Of a stretch of DNA of 64,000 bases, positions 32,462 to 41,216 are shown in pieces. The position numbers and the translations under genes were made by a program. This DNA comes from Fimenecus sp964527585 (GTDB taxonomy: Bacteria; Bacillota; Clostridia; Oscillospirales; Acutalibacteraceae): positions 45,493-109,492 of the forward strand of contig CAZGPE010000002.1 of assembly GCA_964527585.1 (NCBI GenBank), read 5' to 3'. The notes beneath the pieces were generated by a model. The model was not told the origin of the DNA and did no database searches. It was given only the letters and a program-made list of their open reading frames with translations. Numbering within the stretch: position 1 is the first letter of the stretch; every line of letters starts with the position of its first letter.

Positions 32462-35395
32462 TCATATACCGATTGTTAATATTTCAAACGGTTTATACTC
32501 AAGAGAGTCGGTTTCACCGATTTCGTCTTCGAGCATATTAAGTATTTTAACCTTTTGAGGCAATTTAAGAGTTCCTCTTTTTCCGTCCTGTTCGGAAAGT
32601 CTGACGATTATATGCTTTCCGTCTTCGGAACGCTTCATTGTCTGAAGATAAAGTCCGTCGAAAGTATTCGAGCATGAAACATCGGCTTTGGTAATCGGCA
32701 CATTGTATTCAAATGCTTTTTTATTTATTTGAGCCGATACGAAATCATCACTGTGCGGCAAAATCATATAACAGAAATCATGCTTTCCTATGTCGCTTTC
32801 GATATCGGGACGGACGGTTCCACGAAGCAAACTTAACGACATAGAATTTTCGTTAAAACTTACACCGTACTTACATTCGTTGATAAGTGCTATGCCGCCG
32901 CCCTGTTCGGCAAGATCGCACCATTTGTGATGGCAAACTTCAAAGCGTGCTTTTTGCCATGAAGTGTTTTTATGCGTATCTCTTTTAATATATCCCGCAC
33001 TTGTATCACAAACGGCTTCTCTTGTAAGAACATTACAGCAGTATTCCGCTTTAACAAGTCTGTGTCGTTCCGACCAATCGACAATGTTTTCGATTTCAAT
33101 CCCTCTTGAACGGCGGAAAAGACGAATAATTCTCGTCCAATTACTCTTGCCGATTGTTTCGGTAACGGAAAACTCGGCAACTTCGCTGTTAGATGATATA
33201 AGGTGAAGTTTTTCGGTGAGAACAGTTTCAACCCTCTTATCTTTATAATCGGGAAGAATATCCCAAGCATCATAAACACCGGGATTGTCTTGATAAACTT
33301 TTAATTTATTAAAGTCTCCGTCAACCCACTCTCTTTGATTATCCTTATCATAAAGACTTTCAAAGCTTCCGTCATCATTAAATTTGATAGAATAATACGG
33401 AGTTTCGACTTTTTCGCCGACTGTTATCCAATCTGCCGTATCCTGAGTCGGATCGTAAATTTCATTGCAGGTAAGCGCTTCCAGTTCGGGAACAGTCCAA
33501 AATCCTCTTTTACCGTGTCTTAAATTAGATCCGAGTTCATTTTCGATAAATGTTAATGAGTCTCTTTTGAAGTTAAGCGAATTAAAGTATTTCTTTCCCG
33601 TACCGATTATTTCGTCAAGACGGCTGTCAATCCATTTGTAATCTTCAATTGCATCTTTATATACGGGATTTATATGACTTCCCGGAATTATATCGTGGAA
33701 CTGATTTATCAAAAGTTTCTTATAACACTGCTTAAGTGTTTCATAAGGATATTCACTGCCGCCGGCACATCTTAAAACGGAAATAATCTCCGCTTCACGC
33801 AATTTGTATTCAAGGCGTCTGTTATATTGCTTAAGCACGGATTTCGTCGTAAATGTGCCACGGTGCATTTCGAGATAAAGTTCTCCGTCCCATTTTTCGA
33901 GATTGGGATTATCCTTAAGATTTTTATCCAAAAATTCCTGTCCGGATATATGCTCGGTTTTAGGCATAACGGAAATCTTATCGAAACGCTTCATCATCTC
34001 GATCATCTCTTCGGTTGCACCGCTTCCCCCGTCTCCGTAACCGAACATCGACATTGTCTGTCCGCCGCTGTTTTTATCTTGATATGCTTCCCAGTTTTCC
34101 TGAATCTGAGACGGCATATTCCATGTTATAAAATGTGTCGGCGGTACACAGGCATAGACTTCACTTGCATCAATGCCTTTCCAAATAAAGTTATTATGCG
34201 GGAAACGGTTTGTGTCGTTCCAAGTTGACATTTTATTCGATACAAAATAATCAATTCCGCTTTTTTTAAGTATTTGAGGTAATATCCAACTGTTTCCGAA
34301 AACATCGGGAAGCCAGCAATTGTTGACTGTTTTTCCGAATTTTTCACGGAAATAGTGCTGACCGTAAAGACACTGTCTGATGAGGCTTTCGGCGGTGGGA
34401 ATATTACAGTCCGGTTCAACATACATTCCGCCTACAATCTCAAACTGACCGTTGGCGACCTTCTCTTTGAGTTCTTCGAAAACATCCGGATAATATTTTT
34501 CAAGCGTTTCATAAGTGTATGCCTGAGTATGCGTATACTTAAACTGCGGATACCTGTCCATCAACCTTAACTGAATAAGAATTGTTCTCAAATTCTTCTG
34601 AACGGTATGTATTCTTCTCCAATAATATGCAAGATCAAGATGTGAATGAGCGATAAGCGCTACATCGCCGTTTCCGTTATAATCAGTGTTTGCATAAATA
34701 ACATTTTCAATATATTCTTTGGCTTTATCAATTCCCAACGGCTTTTCTTCGCTGTCGAAATCAATTAAATTCATTGCATTGTTGAGTTCACGGTTAAGGA
34801 AATTTCTATAATCCTCGTTAAAGTAATTGCAGTTTGCAATATCAAGCAACACTTCGAAATCGTAAACCAAATCAAGTATATCATGATCAACGGTTGCAAG
34901 ATAAGCCCCTTCGAATATTTGACGGCAGCCTCTTACGGAAAGCGATTCGGGGTTTCTTTCATCGTCGGGCTTCGAACGGTTGTAACCCTGCATTTCAAAA
35001 TGCAGGTCATCGCCCTCAACATATCCGGAAAGTAAAACACGGTCTCTGTTCGGATCAACACCTCCGACATATTTTCCGTTAACCTTTATTATTATTTCCG
35101 CAGCGGTTTTGAGCGTCAGCCATAATTCTTTGCCCTTAAGTGTTTCGGGAACTTTAACATCGCCTTTAATAAAAGCGGTTCCGTCCGGAGTAAAATACAT
35201 ATCGCCTTTGGAAAGCGGTCTGTAGGAATCGGAATAATATTCATATTCCATCTCCGACACTTGACGGGCATCTCTTATTTGCAAAGTTTTTATTTCGTAT
35301 TTATCTGTAACGACATATCTTTTCAGCCAGCCGAAACGCAACTGAGTCCACTCTTCAGGGCGCATACTTCTTCTGACAACTTTTATATGAGCCAT
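32462..35395 (-). CDS. GH38 alpha-mannosidase
   Basis: GH38 enzymes cleave alpha-mannosides with retention, using zinc. The 977-residue protein has an N-terminal beta region (1 to about 235) and the catalytic domain with AHSHLDLAYYW near 250 (zinc His/Asp). GGMYVEPDCN lies near 322, and the nucleophile Asp is in CWLPDVFGNSW near 365. The helical bundle follows (INQFHDIIPGSHINP near 580), then C-terminal beta domains. No signal peptide is seen, so it should act in the cytosol on imported manno-oligosaccharides, possibly from N-glycans. It ends an operon with a phosphohexomutase that could handle the released sugar phosphates. Confidence 0.95.
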   Translation of the reverse strand: MAHIKVVRRSMRPEEWTQLRFGWLKRYVVTDKYEIKTLQIRDARQVSEMEYEYYSDSYRPLSKGDMYFTPDGTAFIKGDVKVPETLKGKELWLTLKTAAEIIIKVNGKYVGGVDPNRDRVLLSGYVEGDDLHFEMQGYNRSKPDDERNPESLSVRGCRQIFEGAYLATVDHDILDLVYDFEVLLDIANCNYFNEDYRNFLNRELNNAMNLIDFDSEEKPLGIDKAKEYIENVIYANTDYNGNGDVALIAHSHLDLAYYWRRIHTVQKNLRTILIQLRLMDRYPQFKYTHTQAYTYETLEKYYPDVFEELKEKVANGQFEIVGGMYVEPDCNIPTAESLIRQCLYGQHYFREKFGKTVNNCWLPDVFGNSWILPQILKKSGIDYFVSNKMSTWNDTNRFPHNNFIWKGIDASEVYACVPPTHFITWNMPSQIQENWEAYQDKNSGGQTMSMFGYGDGGSGATEEMIEMMKRFDKISVMPKTEHISGQEFLDKNLKDNPNLEKWDGELYLEMHRGTFTTKSVLKQYNRRLEYKLREAEIISVLRCAGGSEYPYETLKQCYKKLLINQFHDIIPGSHINPVYKDAIEDYKWIDSRLDEIIGTGKKYFNSLNFKRDSLTFIENELGSNLRHGKRGFWTVPELEALTCNEIYDPTQDTADWITVGEKVETPYYSIKFNDDGSFESLYDKDNQREWVDGDFNKLKVYQDNPGVYDAWDILPDYKDKRVETVLTEKLHLISSNSEVAEFSVTETIGKSNWTRIIRLFRRSRGIEIENIVDWSERHRLVKAEYCCNVLTREAVCDTSAGYIKRDTHKNTSWQKARFEVCHHKWCDLAEQGGGIALINECKYGVSFNENSMSLSLLRGTVRPDIESDIGKHDFCYMILPHSDDFVSAQINKKAFEYNVPITKADVSCSNTFDGLYLQTMKRSEDGKHIIVRLSEQDGKRGTLKLPQKVKILNMLEDEIGETDSLEYKPFEILTIGI

Positions 35396-35406
35396 TTAAT
35401 TCTCCT

Positions 35407-35640
35407 TTATTTATCCCAAAAATACGGTTTTTTTCTTATCACTTTAATCTTTATCTTTTCGCCTAAATCTTTTTCGACTTCGCTTTCAATCCAATCGACA
35501 CAGCGTTCGAGAATAAGGCATTTGGAACATTCTCCACGAAAAACAAGTTCTGCGATTCCGTCTTTACAGTTTATAAATTCAACATCTCCGCCGTCGCCTT
35601 GGATTTTCGGTCTGATTACCGTTTCTATGTATTTTTTCAT
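35407..35640 (-). CDS. NifU C-terminal-domain-like protein
   Basis: The 77-residue protein consists of a single NifU-like domain: IRPKIQGDGGDVEFINCKDG near residue 9 and the paired cysteines in GECSKCLILERC near 36-47. NifU/Nfu domains bind a transferable Fe-S cluster through a CxxC pair, so it may be a small Fe-S carrier. Here the Pro that usually follows the second Cys is replaced and a third Cys is present, so the metal-binding role is less certain. It is tightly packed between the phosphohexomutase (overlapping stop/start) and GH38. Confidence 0.75.
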   Translation of the reverse strand: MKKYIETVIRPKIQGDGGDVEFINCKDGIAELVFRGECSKCLILERCVDWIESEVEKDLGEKIKIKVIRKKPYFWDK

Positions 35641-37280
35641 TATTTTTCAACTGTCTCCCTGAGTTTTAATCTAAGCATATCAAGCGTTTTTTCGGCTTGT
35701 GCTTTATCGTTTTCACAAACAGAATAATATATTTTAAGTTTCGGTTCCGTTCCCGAAGGTCTTACGGCAAACCATGTTCCGTTTTCAAACACGAATTTCA
35801 AAACATTTTCTTTAGGTAAATCATCTATTCCGGTTGAATAGTCTATAACCTTTTCGATTTTCGGAAACATTTTCGCTCCGTCATTTCTGAAATATGTCAT
35901 TATCTCTTTGATACGACGCACCCCTTCGATTCCCTTGAGAACGAACGAATCCAAAGCATCAATGAAATATCCGTATTTTTCATACAAATTATTCAAGGCA
36001 TCAATCAGTGTTCTGCCGTTGTTTTTATGATAAGCCGCCATTTCACAAATAAGCATTGAAGCGACAACCGCATCCTTATCTCTTGCATGAGTTCCGACAA
36101 GATATCCGTAACTTTCCTCATAACCGATTACAAACTCATGCTCACCGCTTTTTTCATATCGGTTAATTCTGTCTCCGATATACTTAAATCCCGTAAGCGT
36201 TTCAACAATGTTCAAGCCGTAATCTCTGCCTATATTTGCCCCAAGATCGTTTGTTACAATTGTTTTAACAAGAGTTGATTTCGGATTAAGTGTTCCTTTT
36301 TTATGAGAAAGCACAAAATCAATAAGCAACGCACCCATTTGGTTTCCGGAGACCAAAACATATTCCCCGTTATGTAAGACGGCTGTTCCGACTCTGTCGC
36401 AATCGGGATCGGTACCGAGTACCAAATCGGCATTAACGGTTTTTGCTGTTTTTATTCCGAGTGTAAGAGCATCTTTTTCTTCCGGATTAGGTGAACGCAC
36501 GGTAGAAAAATTGCCATCGGGCAATTCCTGTTCGGCAACTGTTATTACATTGAAATCTTCGAGTATTTTTCTGACGGGGATATTTCCCGTTCCGTGTAAA
36601 GCGGTGTAGACAATCTTCAAATCAGAATTTTCACGGTACAATGACTGTGTTTCAACCGCTTTAAGAAACGAAGCGAGAACATCTTCTCCGACATATTCAA
36701 ACAAGCCTTTCTCTTTTGCTTTTTCAAGAGAGAGATGCTTAACATTTTGAATATCCGAAACGGCATTTACATATTCAATTACTTTATTCGCAACATTCGG
36801 AACGAGCTGACAGCCGTTAGCATCGTAAATTTTATAACCGTTATATTCCTTAGGATTATGGCTTGCCGTTATAACAATACCGGCAGTACAGTTAAGATAC
36901 TTTACTGAAAAAGACAGTACCGGAGTCGGCATAAGTGTATCGAAAACAAACACCTTAATATTTTCGTTTGTTAACACCTCGGCGGCATAATGCGCAAACT
37001 CTTTGGAATTATTCCTTGAATCGTATGCGATTACGACACTTTTTTCTCCGTTAAATTCAGCGTTTATATAATCGGCAAGACCTTTTGTTGCCTTACATAC
37101 GGTATATTTGTTCATTCTGTTGGCACCTGCGCCCATAATTCCACGCAAACCGCCTGTTCCGAATTCAAGTTCTTTATAAAATCTGTCTTCGATTTCTTTT
37201 TCGTCTTTTATATTTTCAAGTTCGGCTCTTGTTTCACTGTCAAACCCGAGCCATTTTTCATACTCTTTTTTATAATCCAT
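35640..37280 (-). CDS. Alpha-D-phosphohexomutase (phosphoglucomutase/phosphomannomutase)
   Basis: The enzyme interconverts hexose 1- and 6-phosphates. The 546 residues contain the phosphoserine loop GIVITASHNPKEYNGYKIY near 134, the metal loop GTDPDCDRVG near 288, the sugar loop GYEESYGYLVG near 390 and the phosphate site RPSGTEPKLKIYY near 508. The length and the leading FGTGGLRGIMGAGANRMN match the PgcA/ManB-type branch of Firmicutes. It is the first gene of an operon with the NifU-like and GH38 genes. Confidence 0.94.
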   Translation of the reverse strand: MDYKKEYEKWLGFDSETRAELENIKDEKEIEDRFYKELEFGTGGLRGIMGAGANRMNKYTVCKATKGLADYINAEFNGEKSVVIAYDSRNNSKEFAHYAAEVLTNENIKVFVFDTLMPTPVLSFSVKYLNCTAGIVITASHNPKEYNGYKIYDANGCQLVPNVANKVIEYVNAVSDIQNVKHLSLEKAKEKGLFEYVGEDVLASFLKAVETQSLYRENSDLKIVYTALHGTGNIPVRKILEDFNVITVAEQELPDGNFSTVRSPNPEEKDALTLGIKTAKTVNADLVLGTDPDCDRVGTAVLHNGEYVLVSGNQMGALLIDFVLSHKKGTLNPKSTLVKTIVTNDLGANIGRDYGLNIVETLTGFKYIGDRINRYEKSGEHEFVIGYEESYGYLVGTHARDKDAVVASMLICEMAAYHKNNGRTLIDALNNLYEKYGYFIDALDSFVLKGIEGVRRIKEIMTYFRNDGAKMFPKIEKVIDYSTGIDDLPKENVLKFVFENGTWFAVRPSGTEPKLKIYYSVCENDKAQAEKTLDMLRLKLRETVEK

Positions 37281-37305
37281 TTATACTTCACGCCTTTCGC
37301 CGTAA

Positions 37306-37334
37306 ATTTTATCACATAGTTATTTTTCAGTCAA
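37306..37334 (-). promoter_or_regulatory. Promoter of the phosphohexomutase operon
   Basis: TTGACT and TAAAAT are spaced by 17 bp on the minus strand, back-to-back with the GH36 promoter. Confidence 0.7.
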
Positions 37335-37342
37335 CAAAACTG

Positions 37343-37370
37343 TTGATTTCGTTAAAAAAGTTGTTATAAT
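37343..37370 (+). promoter_or_regulatory. Promoter of the GH36 gene
   Basis: TTGATT and a perfect TATAAT are spaced by 16 bp, followed by GGAGG and the ATG. Confidence 0.7.
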
Positions 37371-37395
37371 AAAGAAAAAAGCTCCGGAGGATTAT

Positions 37396-39039
37396 ATGGA
37401 AAAATTCAAATTAAGTGTTGAATATAAAGCGGGCAACACTGTTTACAAAACAAACCTTTTCGAAACTTCCGATTTCAAAATCGGTTATAAAGCTTCAAAA
37501 CAGAGAATCACTCTTGATTTGAAAACAAAGGTTCCGCTTGAAATTACTAAATTATATATTACAATCCCTTATACATTCGGTAAAAACGACAGAGTTTTCC
37601 CCAACGGCTATCAGTCTTGGACCGACTGCCGTGAAATGTTCGTCGATGAAACGCCGCAATATACCCATTTGCCTATGACAATAGCATACAGACACACTCT
37701 TTTAGGCGCTTCGGGTTCATACAATATGACTGAAAACGACCGCAAAGTCGGTGTATTTACGGCATTTTCATATCTTTATGTCAGAAACGGTGAAACATTT
37801 GACCTTTTCGCTTCTCTGAGTGAACGAAACGGTTATACGATTATTAAAACAGACACTCAAAAAGGCGAAATCAATATTTATAAAGACCTTGAAGGTGTTG
37901 TATATAACGGTGAATACAATATATTGGATGTCGTTAATCTTACAGGTACGGAAGATGAAGTATTTGACAAATGGTTTGCTCTTATGAACATCGAAAAACC
38001 TAAAGCAACTGTCAAAAACGGATATACAACTTGGTATAACTATTATCCGAATATAAGTGAAAAAATCGTTTCCGACGATCTTGAAGCACTTTCCGGTGTC
38101 AATGCCGATATCGACATTTTCCAAATTGACGACGGCTATCAAACCGCTACAGGTGATTGGCTCTCAATCGACTTCAAAAAATTCCCGAACGGAATGAAAG
38201 CACAGGCAGATAAAATCCATGAAAAAAATATGCTTGCGGGTCTTTGGATTGCTCCGTTCGGTGCGCAATTCACTTCTAAAATCCTCAATGAACATCCGGA
38301 TTGGTTCATTAAAAATAAAAACGGCAAACTTGTAAAATGCGGTCCCAACTGGGGCGGTTTTTGCGCCCTTGATATTGAAATTCCCGAAGTGCGTGAACAT
38401 ATAAAGCACTTCTTTGATGTTGTTCTTAACGATTGGGGATTTGACCTTGTTAAACTTGATTTTCTTTATGCAGCCGCTCAAATACCCAATCACAACAAAA
38501 CAAGAGGTCAGCTAATGTGCGAAGCAATGGACTTTTTGAGAGAATGTGTCGGCAACAAAGAAATTTTGGGATGCGGTGTTCCGCTTATGCCCTCTTTCGG
38601 AAAAGTCGATTATTGCAGAATCGGTGCGGATATGGATTTGCGTTGGAATAAACCGACATTTAACCACAGAGAGTTTGTTTCAACCGTCAATACGCTCGGA
38701 AATTCGGTTTTCCGCCGTCAGTTAAATAACAGAGCATTCCTTAACGATCCCGATGTTTTCCTGCTTCGTGAAAACAATATGAAATGTACTTTCGAACAAA
38801 GAAAAATTATCGCAACCGTTAATAAACTTTTCGGAAGTGTACTTTTCACTTCGGATAATGTCGGAGATTACAGAGAGGAACAACTCAACGAACTTTTGAA
38901 AGTATTCTCGAAAGACGACATCAAAATTCTCCGTGCCGAATTCCTTTCGGATGCACGCAGAGTAATTGACATTGATTATCTGATTAACGGAAAGTTTAAC
39001 AACTTCAGATTCGATTTAAGCAACGGTAAAATTTTATAA
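37396..39039 (+). CDS. GH36-type alpha-galactosidase
   Basis: Clan GH-D enzymes hydrolyse alpha-galactosides with retention. The 547-residue protein has an N-terminal beta domain with NGYQSWTDCRE near 72, then a barrel. Barrel motifs are FQIDDGYQTATGDW near 238, KNMLAGLWIAPF near 274, the nucleophile Asp in LVKLDFLYAA near 355 and the acid/base region CRIGADMDLRWN near 410. It is shorter than the classic ~730-residue GH36-I form. The substrate (raffinose-type or galactosylated glycan) is not determined. It is cytosolic, monocistronic and divergent from the phosphohexomutase-GH38 operon, which suggests joint glycan use. Confidence 0.9.
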   Translation: MEKFKLSVEYKAGNTVYKTNLFETSDFKIGYKASKQRITLDLKTKVPLEITKLYITIPYTFGKNDRVFPNGYQSWTDCREMFVDETPQYTHLPMTIAYRHTLLGASGSYNMTENDRKVGVFTAFSYLYVRNGETFDLFASLSERNGYTIIKTDTQKGEINIYKDLEGVVYNGEYNILDVVNLTGTEDEVFDKWFALMNIEKPKATVKNGYTTWYNYYPNISEKIVSDDLEALSGVNADIDIFQIDDGYQTATGDWLSIDFKKFPNGMKAQADKIHEKNMLAGLWIAPFGAQFTSKILNEHPDWFIKNKNGKLVKCGPNWGGFCALDIEIPEVREHIKHFFDVVLNDWGFDLVKLDFLYAAAQIPNHNKTRGQLMCEAMDFLRECVGNKEILGCGVPLMPSFGKVDYCRIGADMDLRWNKPTFNHREFVSTVNTLGNSVFRRQLNNRAFLNDPDVFLLRENNMKCTFEQRKIIATVNKLFGSVLFTSDNVGDYREEQLNELLKVFSKDDIKILRAEFLSDARRVIDIDYLINGKFNNFRFDLSNGKIL

Positions 39040-39042
39040 GAT

Positions 39043-39075
39043 AAAAAGTGAGGTTCAAATCGAACCTCACTTTTT
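39043..39075. terminator. Bidirectional terminator between GH36 and AlkD-like genes
   Basis: A 14-bp perfect stem (AAAAAGTGAGGTTC with its complement) serves both convergent genes and overlaps the last codons of the minus-strand gene. Confidence 0.85.
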
Positions 39076-39750
39076 TAATGTTCTCAAATATATTTTTTGT
39101 TCATCGGTAACTCTGAAACTTTCAATTGCTTTCTGCACGGTTTTGTTATGAGTCCAAACATCGAGTTCTTCGTTTTCAAGTACTTTTACCGCACTGTTCC
39201 ACTGTTTTGCGAGCGCAGTTGCGAAGTACCATGCCTTCATCATTTTGACATAGTATTCTTCGTTTTTAACTTTTAATACTTTATTAAAATAATCTTCTTC
39301 AAACCGATCATCGAGAAAATAGGTCATTAACATCTCAATGGCAAATCGTACTGTAAATGAATGTGATGAGGCAAGCCATCTGTCAATATCGGATCGGAGC
39401 AATTCTCTGTTTTTCTTAAAGGTTTTAGGTTTTATCATATCGCAAGTCGCCCAATTATCAACAAAAGGTAAGAACAAATTAAGATACTCTGCCGTTTTTT
39501 CATAATCGTTGAATTCGCAAACAATAGCAGCGTGTATATTATTTTCTTCGTAATATTTATGGGGCAAATCTTTCAGAAATAAATCAATATCCTTATTTTC
39601 GGAAAAACTTTTTGCAATTTTTCTGACTTCGGGCATACGAACACCGATTATTTTTGATTTGTCGTAATCGGGCATAAGTTTTGAGTGAAAATCACGGTAT
39701 TTCAAATCCCTGTTTTCAAAAAGGACTTTTTCTATATCGTCGGTTATCAT
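39067..39750 (-). CDS. DNA alkylation repair protein (AlkD-like HEAT-repeat glycosylase)
   Basis: This 227-residue, all-helical protein matches the AlkC/AlkD family of HEAT-like DNA glycosylases. Visible segments are IIGVRMPEVRKIAKSF near 34, EENNIHAAIVCEF near 68, VDNWATCDMIKPK near 96 and an RFAIEMLMTYF helix near 134. AlkD excises positively charged N3/N7-alkylpurines without base flipping. The conserved Trp and Asp of DNWATCD are present. It is monocistronic, and its promoter overlaps the 3' end of pnuC. Confidence 0.88.
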   Translation of the reverse strand: MITDDIEKVLFENRDLKYRDFHSKLMPDYDKSKIIGVRMPEVRKIAKSFSENKDIDLFLKDLPHKYYEENNIHAAIVCEFNDYEKTAEYLNLFLPFVDNWATCDMIKPKTFKKNRELLRSDIDRWLASSHSFTVRFAIEMLMTYFLDDRFEEDYFNKVLKVKNEEYYVKMMKAWYFATALAKQWNSAVKVLENEELDVWTHNKTVQKAIESFRVTDEQKIYLRTLKK

Positions 39751-39774
39751 TTTATCACCGCTTTCTTAATGTTA

Positions 39775-39802
39775 ATTATACATTTTATATAAAAGCGGTC
39801 AA
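39775..39802 (-). promoter_or_regulatory. Promoter of the AlkD-like gene
   Basis: TTGACC and TATAAT are spaced by 16 bp on the minus strand. Confidence 0.65.
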
Positions 39803-40509
39803 GCGGATATTTTTTTAATTTCCGACTGTCTTTTTTCCATTTTTCTCCAGTTAATATATCCGTAAATATCATTGAAAAAGAACATTACAAAACAAACGGT
39901 AACAGAAATATATGATTTGTTTTCAAAACTTGCAAGTGTCCACAAAGCAATCAGTACAATATCGTTTGCCGCATATCCGAGTGCATATAACGGACTTCTT
40001 TTATATGTAAGATAAACCGCCGCAAAACTCGTTGTAACAGATACAGTGCTTAACAATAAATTAGTTGTATTAAAATATTTCAAAACGAAATAGAAAAACA
40101 AAGTGATTATGCAAGCGGAAACTGTCATAATAATCCAATCTCTGTTTTTCAGTTTATCGACTTTAACTTCGCTTTTTTTATTTTCAAAAGGATGTTTAAT
40201 CCACGAAATAAGAGCCGCTGCCGCCATCGGAGCCGTCATTCCGACATAAGTTATCATTTCCCCGTAATAATTAAAAGTGAGTGAAATATATCCGTAAATA
40301 AGACTGAAAACAATCATAAGCGCCTGCCCTATCGGATTACCTTTAGCATTAAAAATCAAAGATGTTACTCCGATTAAAGATGCCGATAAAGTTAAGTAAT
40401 CGTTTGATTCGAACACAACAAAAGATATTAAAATAACACTTACCGATATTAACCACAACAATTTTTCCTTAACAGTAAAATAATTTAATGCTTTTTTGAT
40501 TTTTTTCAT
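39799..40509 (-). CDS. pnuC: Nicotinamide riboside/mononucleotide transporter PnuC
   Basis: PnuC-type carriers import nicotinamide riboside, trapped inside by phosphorylation. The 236-residue protein has about seven membrane helices and family-typical motifs: FNAKGNPIGQALMIVFSLIYGYISL near 47 (in parts), NYYGEMITYVGMTAPM near 79, and a C-terminal ALGYAANDIVLIALW and FFFNDIYGYINW. Close relatives carry thiamine (PnuT) or riboflavin (PnuX), and substrate cannot be fixed by eye. It has its own promoter and a leader RNA with two hairpins that may be a riboswitch. Confidence 0.9.
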   Translation of the reverse strand: MKKIKKALNYFTVKEKLLWLISVSVILISFVVFESNDYLTLSASLIGVTSLIFNAKGNPIGQALMIVFSLIYGYISLTFNYYGEMITYVGMTAPMAAAALISWIKHPFENKKSEVKVDKLKNRDWIIMTVSACIITLFFYFVLKYFNTTNLLLSTVSVTTSFAAVYLTYKRSPLYALGYAANDIVLIALWTLASFENKSYISVTVCFVMFFFNDIYGYINWRKMEKRQSEIKKISA

Positions 40510-40530
40510 TTTTTCCTCCTAAAAAAAATA

Positions 40531-40602
40531 AGCACCCGACCTCACATCTTCAAAGACCTAACGATGTGAAATCGAATGCATAACATTCGCTACCCGGTGG
40601 CA
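40531..40602 (-). ncRNA. Structured leader RNA of pnuC, possible riboswitch of unidentified class
   Basis: Between the pnuC promoter and start codon the minus-strand RNA can form a closing helix GC(C)ACC/GGTGC. This encloses hairpin CGAATG-TTATG-CATTCG and hairpin CACATC/GATGTG with a 14-nt loop. A T-run and AGGAGG follow. The three-way shape in front of a vitamin transporter suggests ligand sensing, but I could not match it to TPP, FMN, preQ1, purine or the NAD+-II (pnuC) classes. Confidence 0.45.
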
Positions 40603-40622
40603 GTTTATTAACATTTACAGAT

Positions 40623-40650
40623 ATTATATATACTTTTATAAAAAAGTCAA
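40623..40650 (-). promoter_or_regulatory. Promoter of pnuC
   Basis: TTGACT and TATAAT are spaced by 16 bp on the minus strand, giving a leader of about 110 nt. Confidence 0.7.
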
Positions 40651-40657
40651 CTCTTTT

Positions 40658-41122
40658 TTATCCCTTACCGTTTTTTGAAAAATATTCGGTAAGAATTTTT
40701 ATGCTTTCTTCACGCATAACATTTGCAATAACTTCCGGTTTTCTGAAAGAATTTTCGAAAACAAGACCCGAACTGCTCCCCGCTTCATTTCCGAGAATAC
40801 GCTCAAGGTCCGAATTTCCCGCCGCATAAACCAATTTGCCGAGATTTAGCCAAACCATTGCTCCGCTGCACATAAAACAGGGTTCACAGCTTGAATATAA
40901 AGTATATCCGCTTAAATCCGTAATGCCCGTTTCTTTGCAAAATCTGTTAAACAATCCCATTTCCGCATGAAAAGTAGGGTCGTTTTGAGTATAAATTTGA
41001 TTTTCATTTTCAAAAACAATTTCTCCGTTTTTAACCAATACCGCTCCGAACGGCTCGTTTCCGTGTTCGACGGCAAGTTTTGAGAGTTCAATTGCTCGTT
41101 CCATAAAAACATAATCGTTCAT
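40658..41122 (-). CDS. Nucleoside/guanine deaminase of the CDA superfamily
   Basis: This 154-residue protein has the zinc motifs of the cytidine/tRNA-adenosine deaminase fold: FHAEM (His and catalytic Glu, near 52) and SSCEPCFMCSGAM (two Cys ligands, near 78-84). The EPFGAVLVKNGEIV start and the C-terminal ILTEYFSKNGKG fit the guanine-deaminase/nucleoside-deaminase branch rather than TadA. In TadA the motif is usually PCxMC with a different C-terminus. Guanine or another nucleobase is the likely substrate, in keeping with the purine salvage genes elsewhere in the window. Confidence 0.82.
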   Translation of the reverse strand: MNDYVFMERAIELSKLAVEHGNEPFGAVLVKNGEIVFENENQIYTQNDPTFHAEMGLFNRFCKETGITDLSGYTLYSSCEPCFMCSGAMVWLNLGKLVYAAGNSDLERILGNEAGSSSGLVFENSFRKPEVIANVMREESIKILTEYFSKNGKG

Positions 41123-41181
41123 ATTCTTCTTACTCCGAGTTTTTTTATAAATTATACGGAAATATTACTTAACAGTCAATA

Positions 41182-41212
41182 AAAGCGTGAGCATAAACAA
41201 TACTCACGCTTT
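41182..41212 (-). terminator. Terminator of the marR-tauE operon
   Basis: A 10-bp stem (AAAGCGTGAG with its complement) followed by TTTTATT on the minus strand lies just after the tauE-type gene. Confidence 0.8.
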
Positions 41213-41216
41213 CGAA

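Noticed and set aside
40531..40602. NAD+-II, preQ1 or TPP riboswitch upstream of pnuC
   Set aside because: The conserved core sequences I recall for these classes are not found; only the general hairpin arrangement is similar.
40658..41122. tRNA-specific adenosine deaminase TadA
   Set aside because: The zinc motifs fit the superfamily, but the SSCEPCFMCSGAMVW context and the C-terminus are closer to guanine/nucleoside deaminases.
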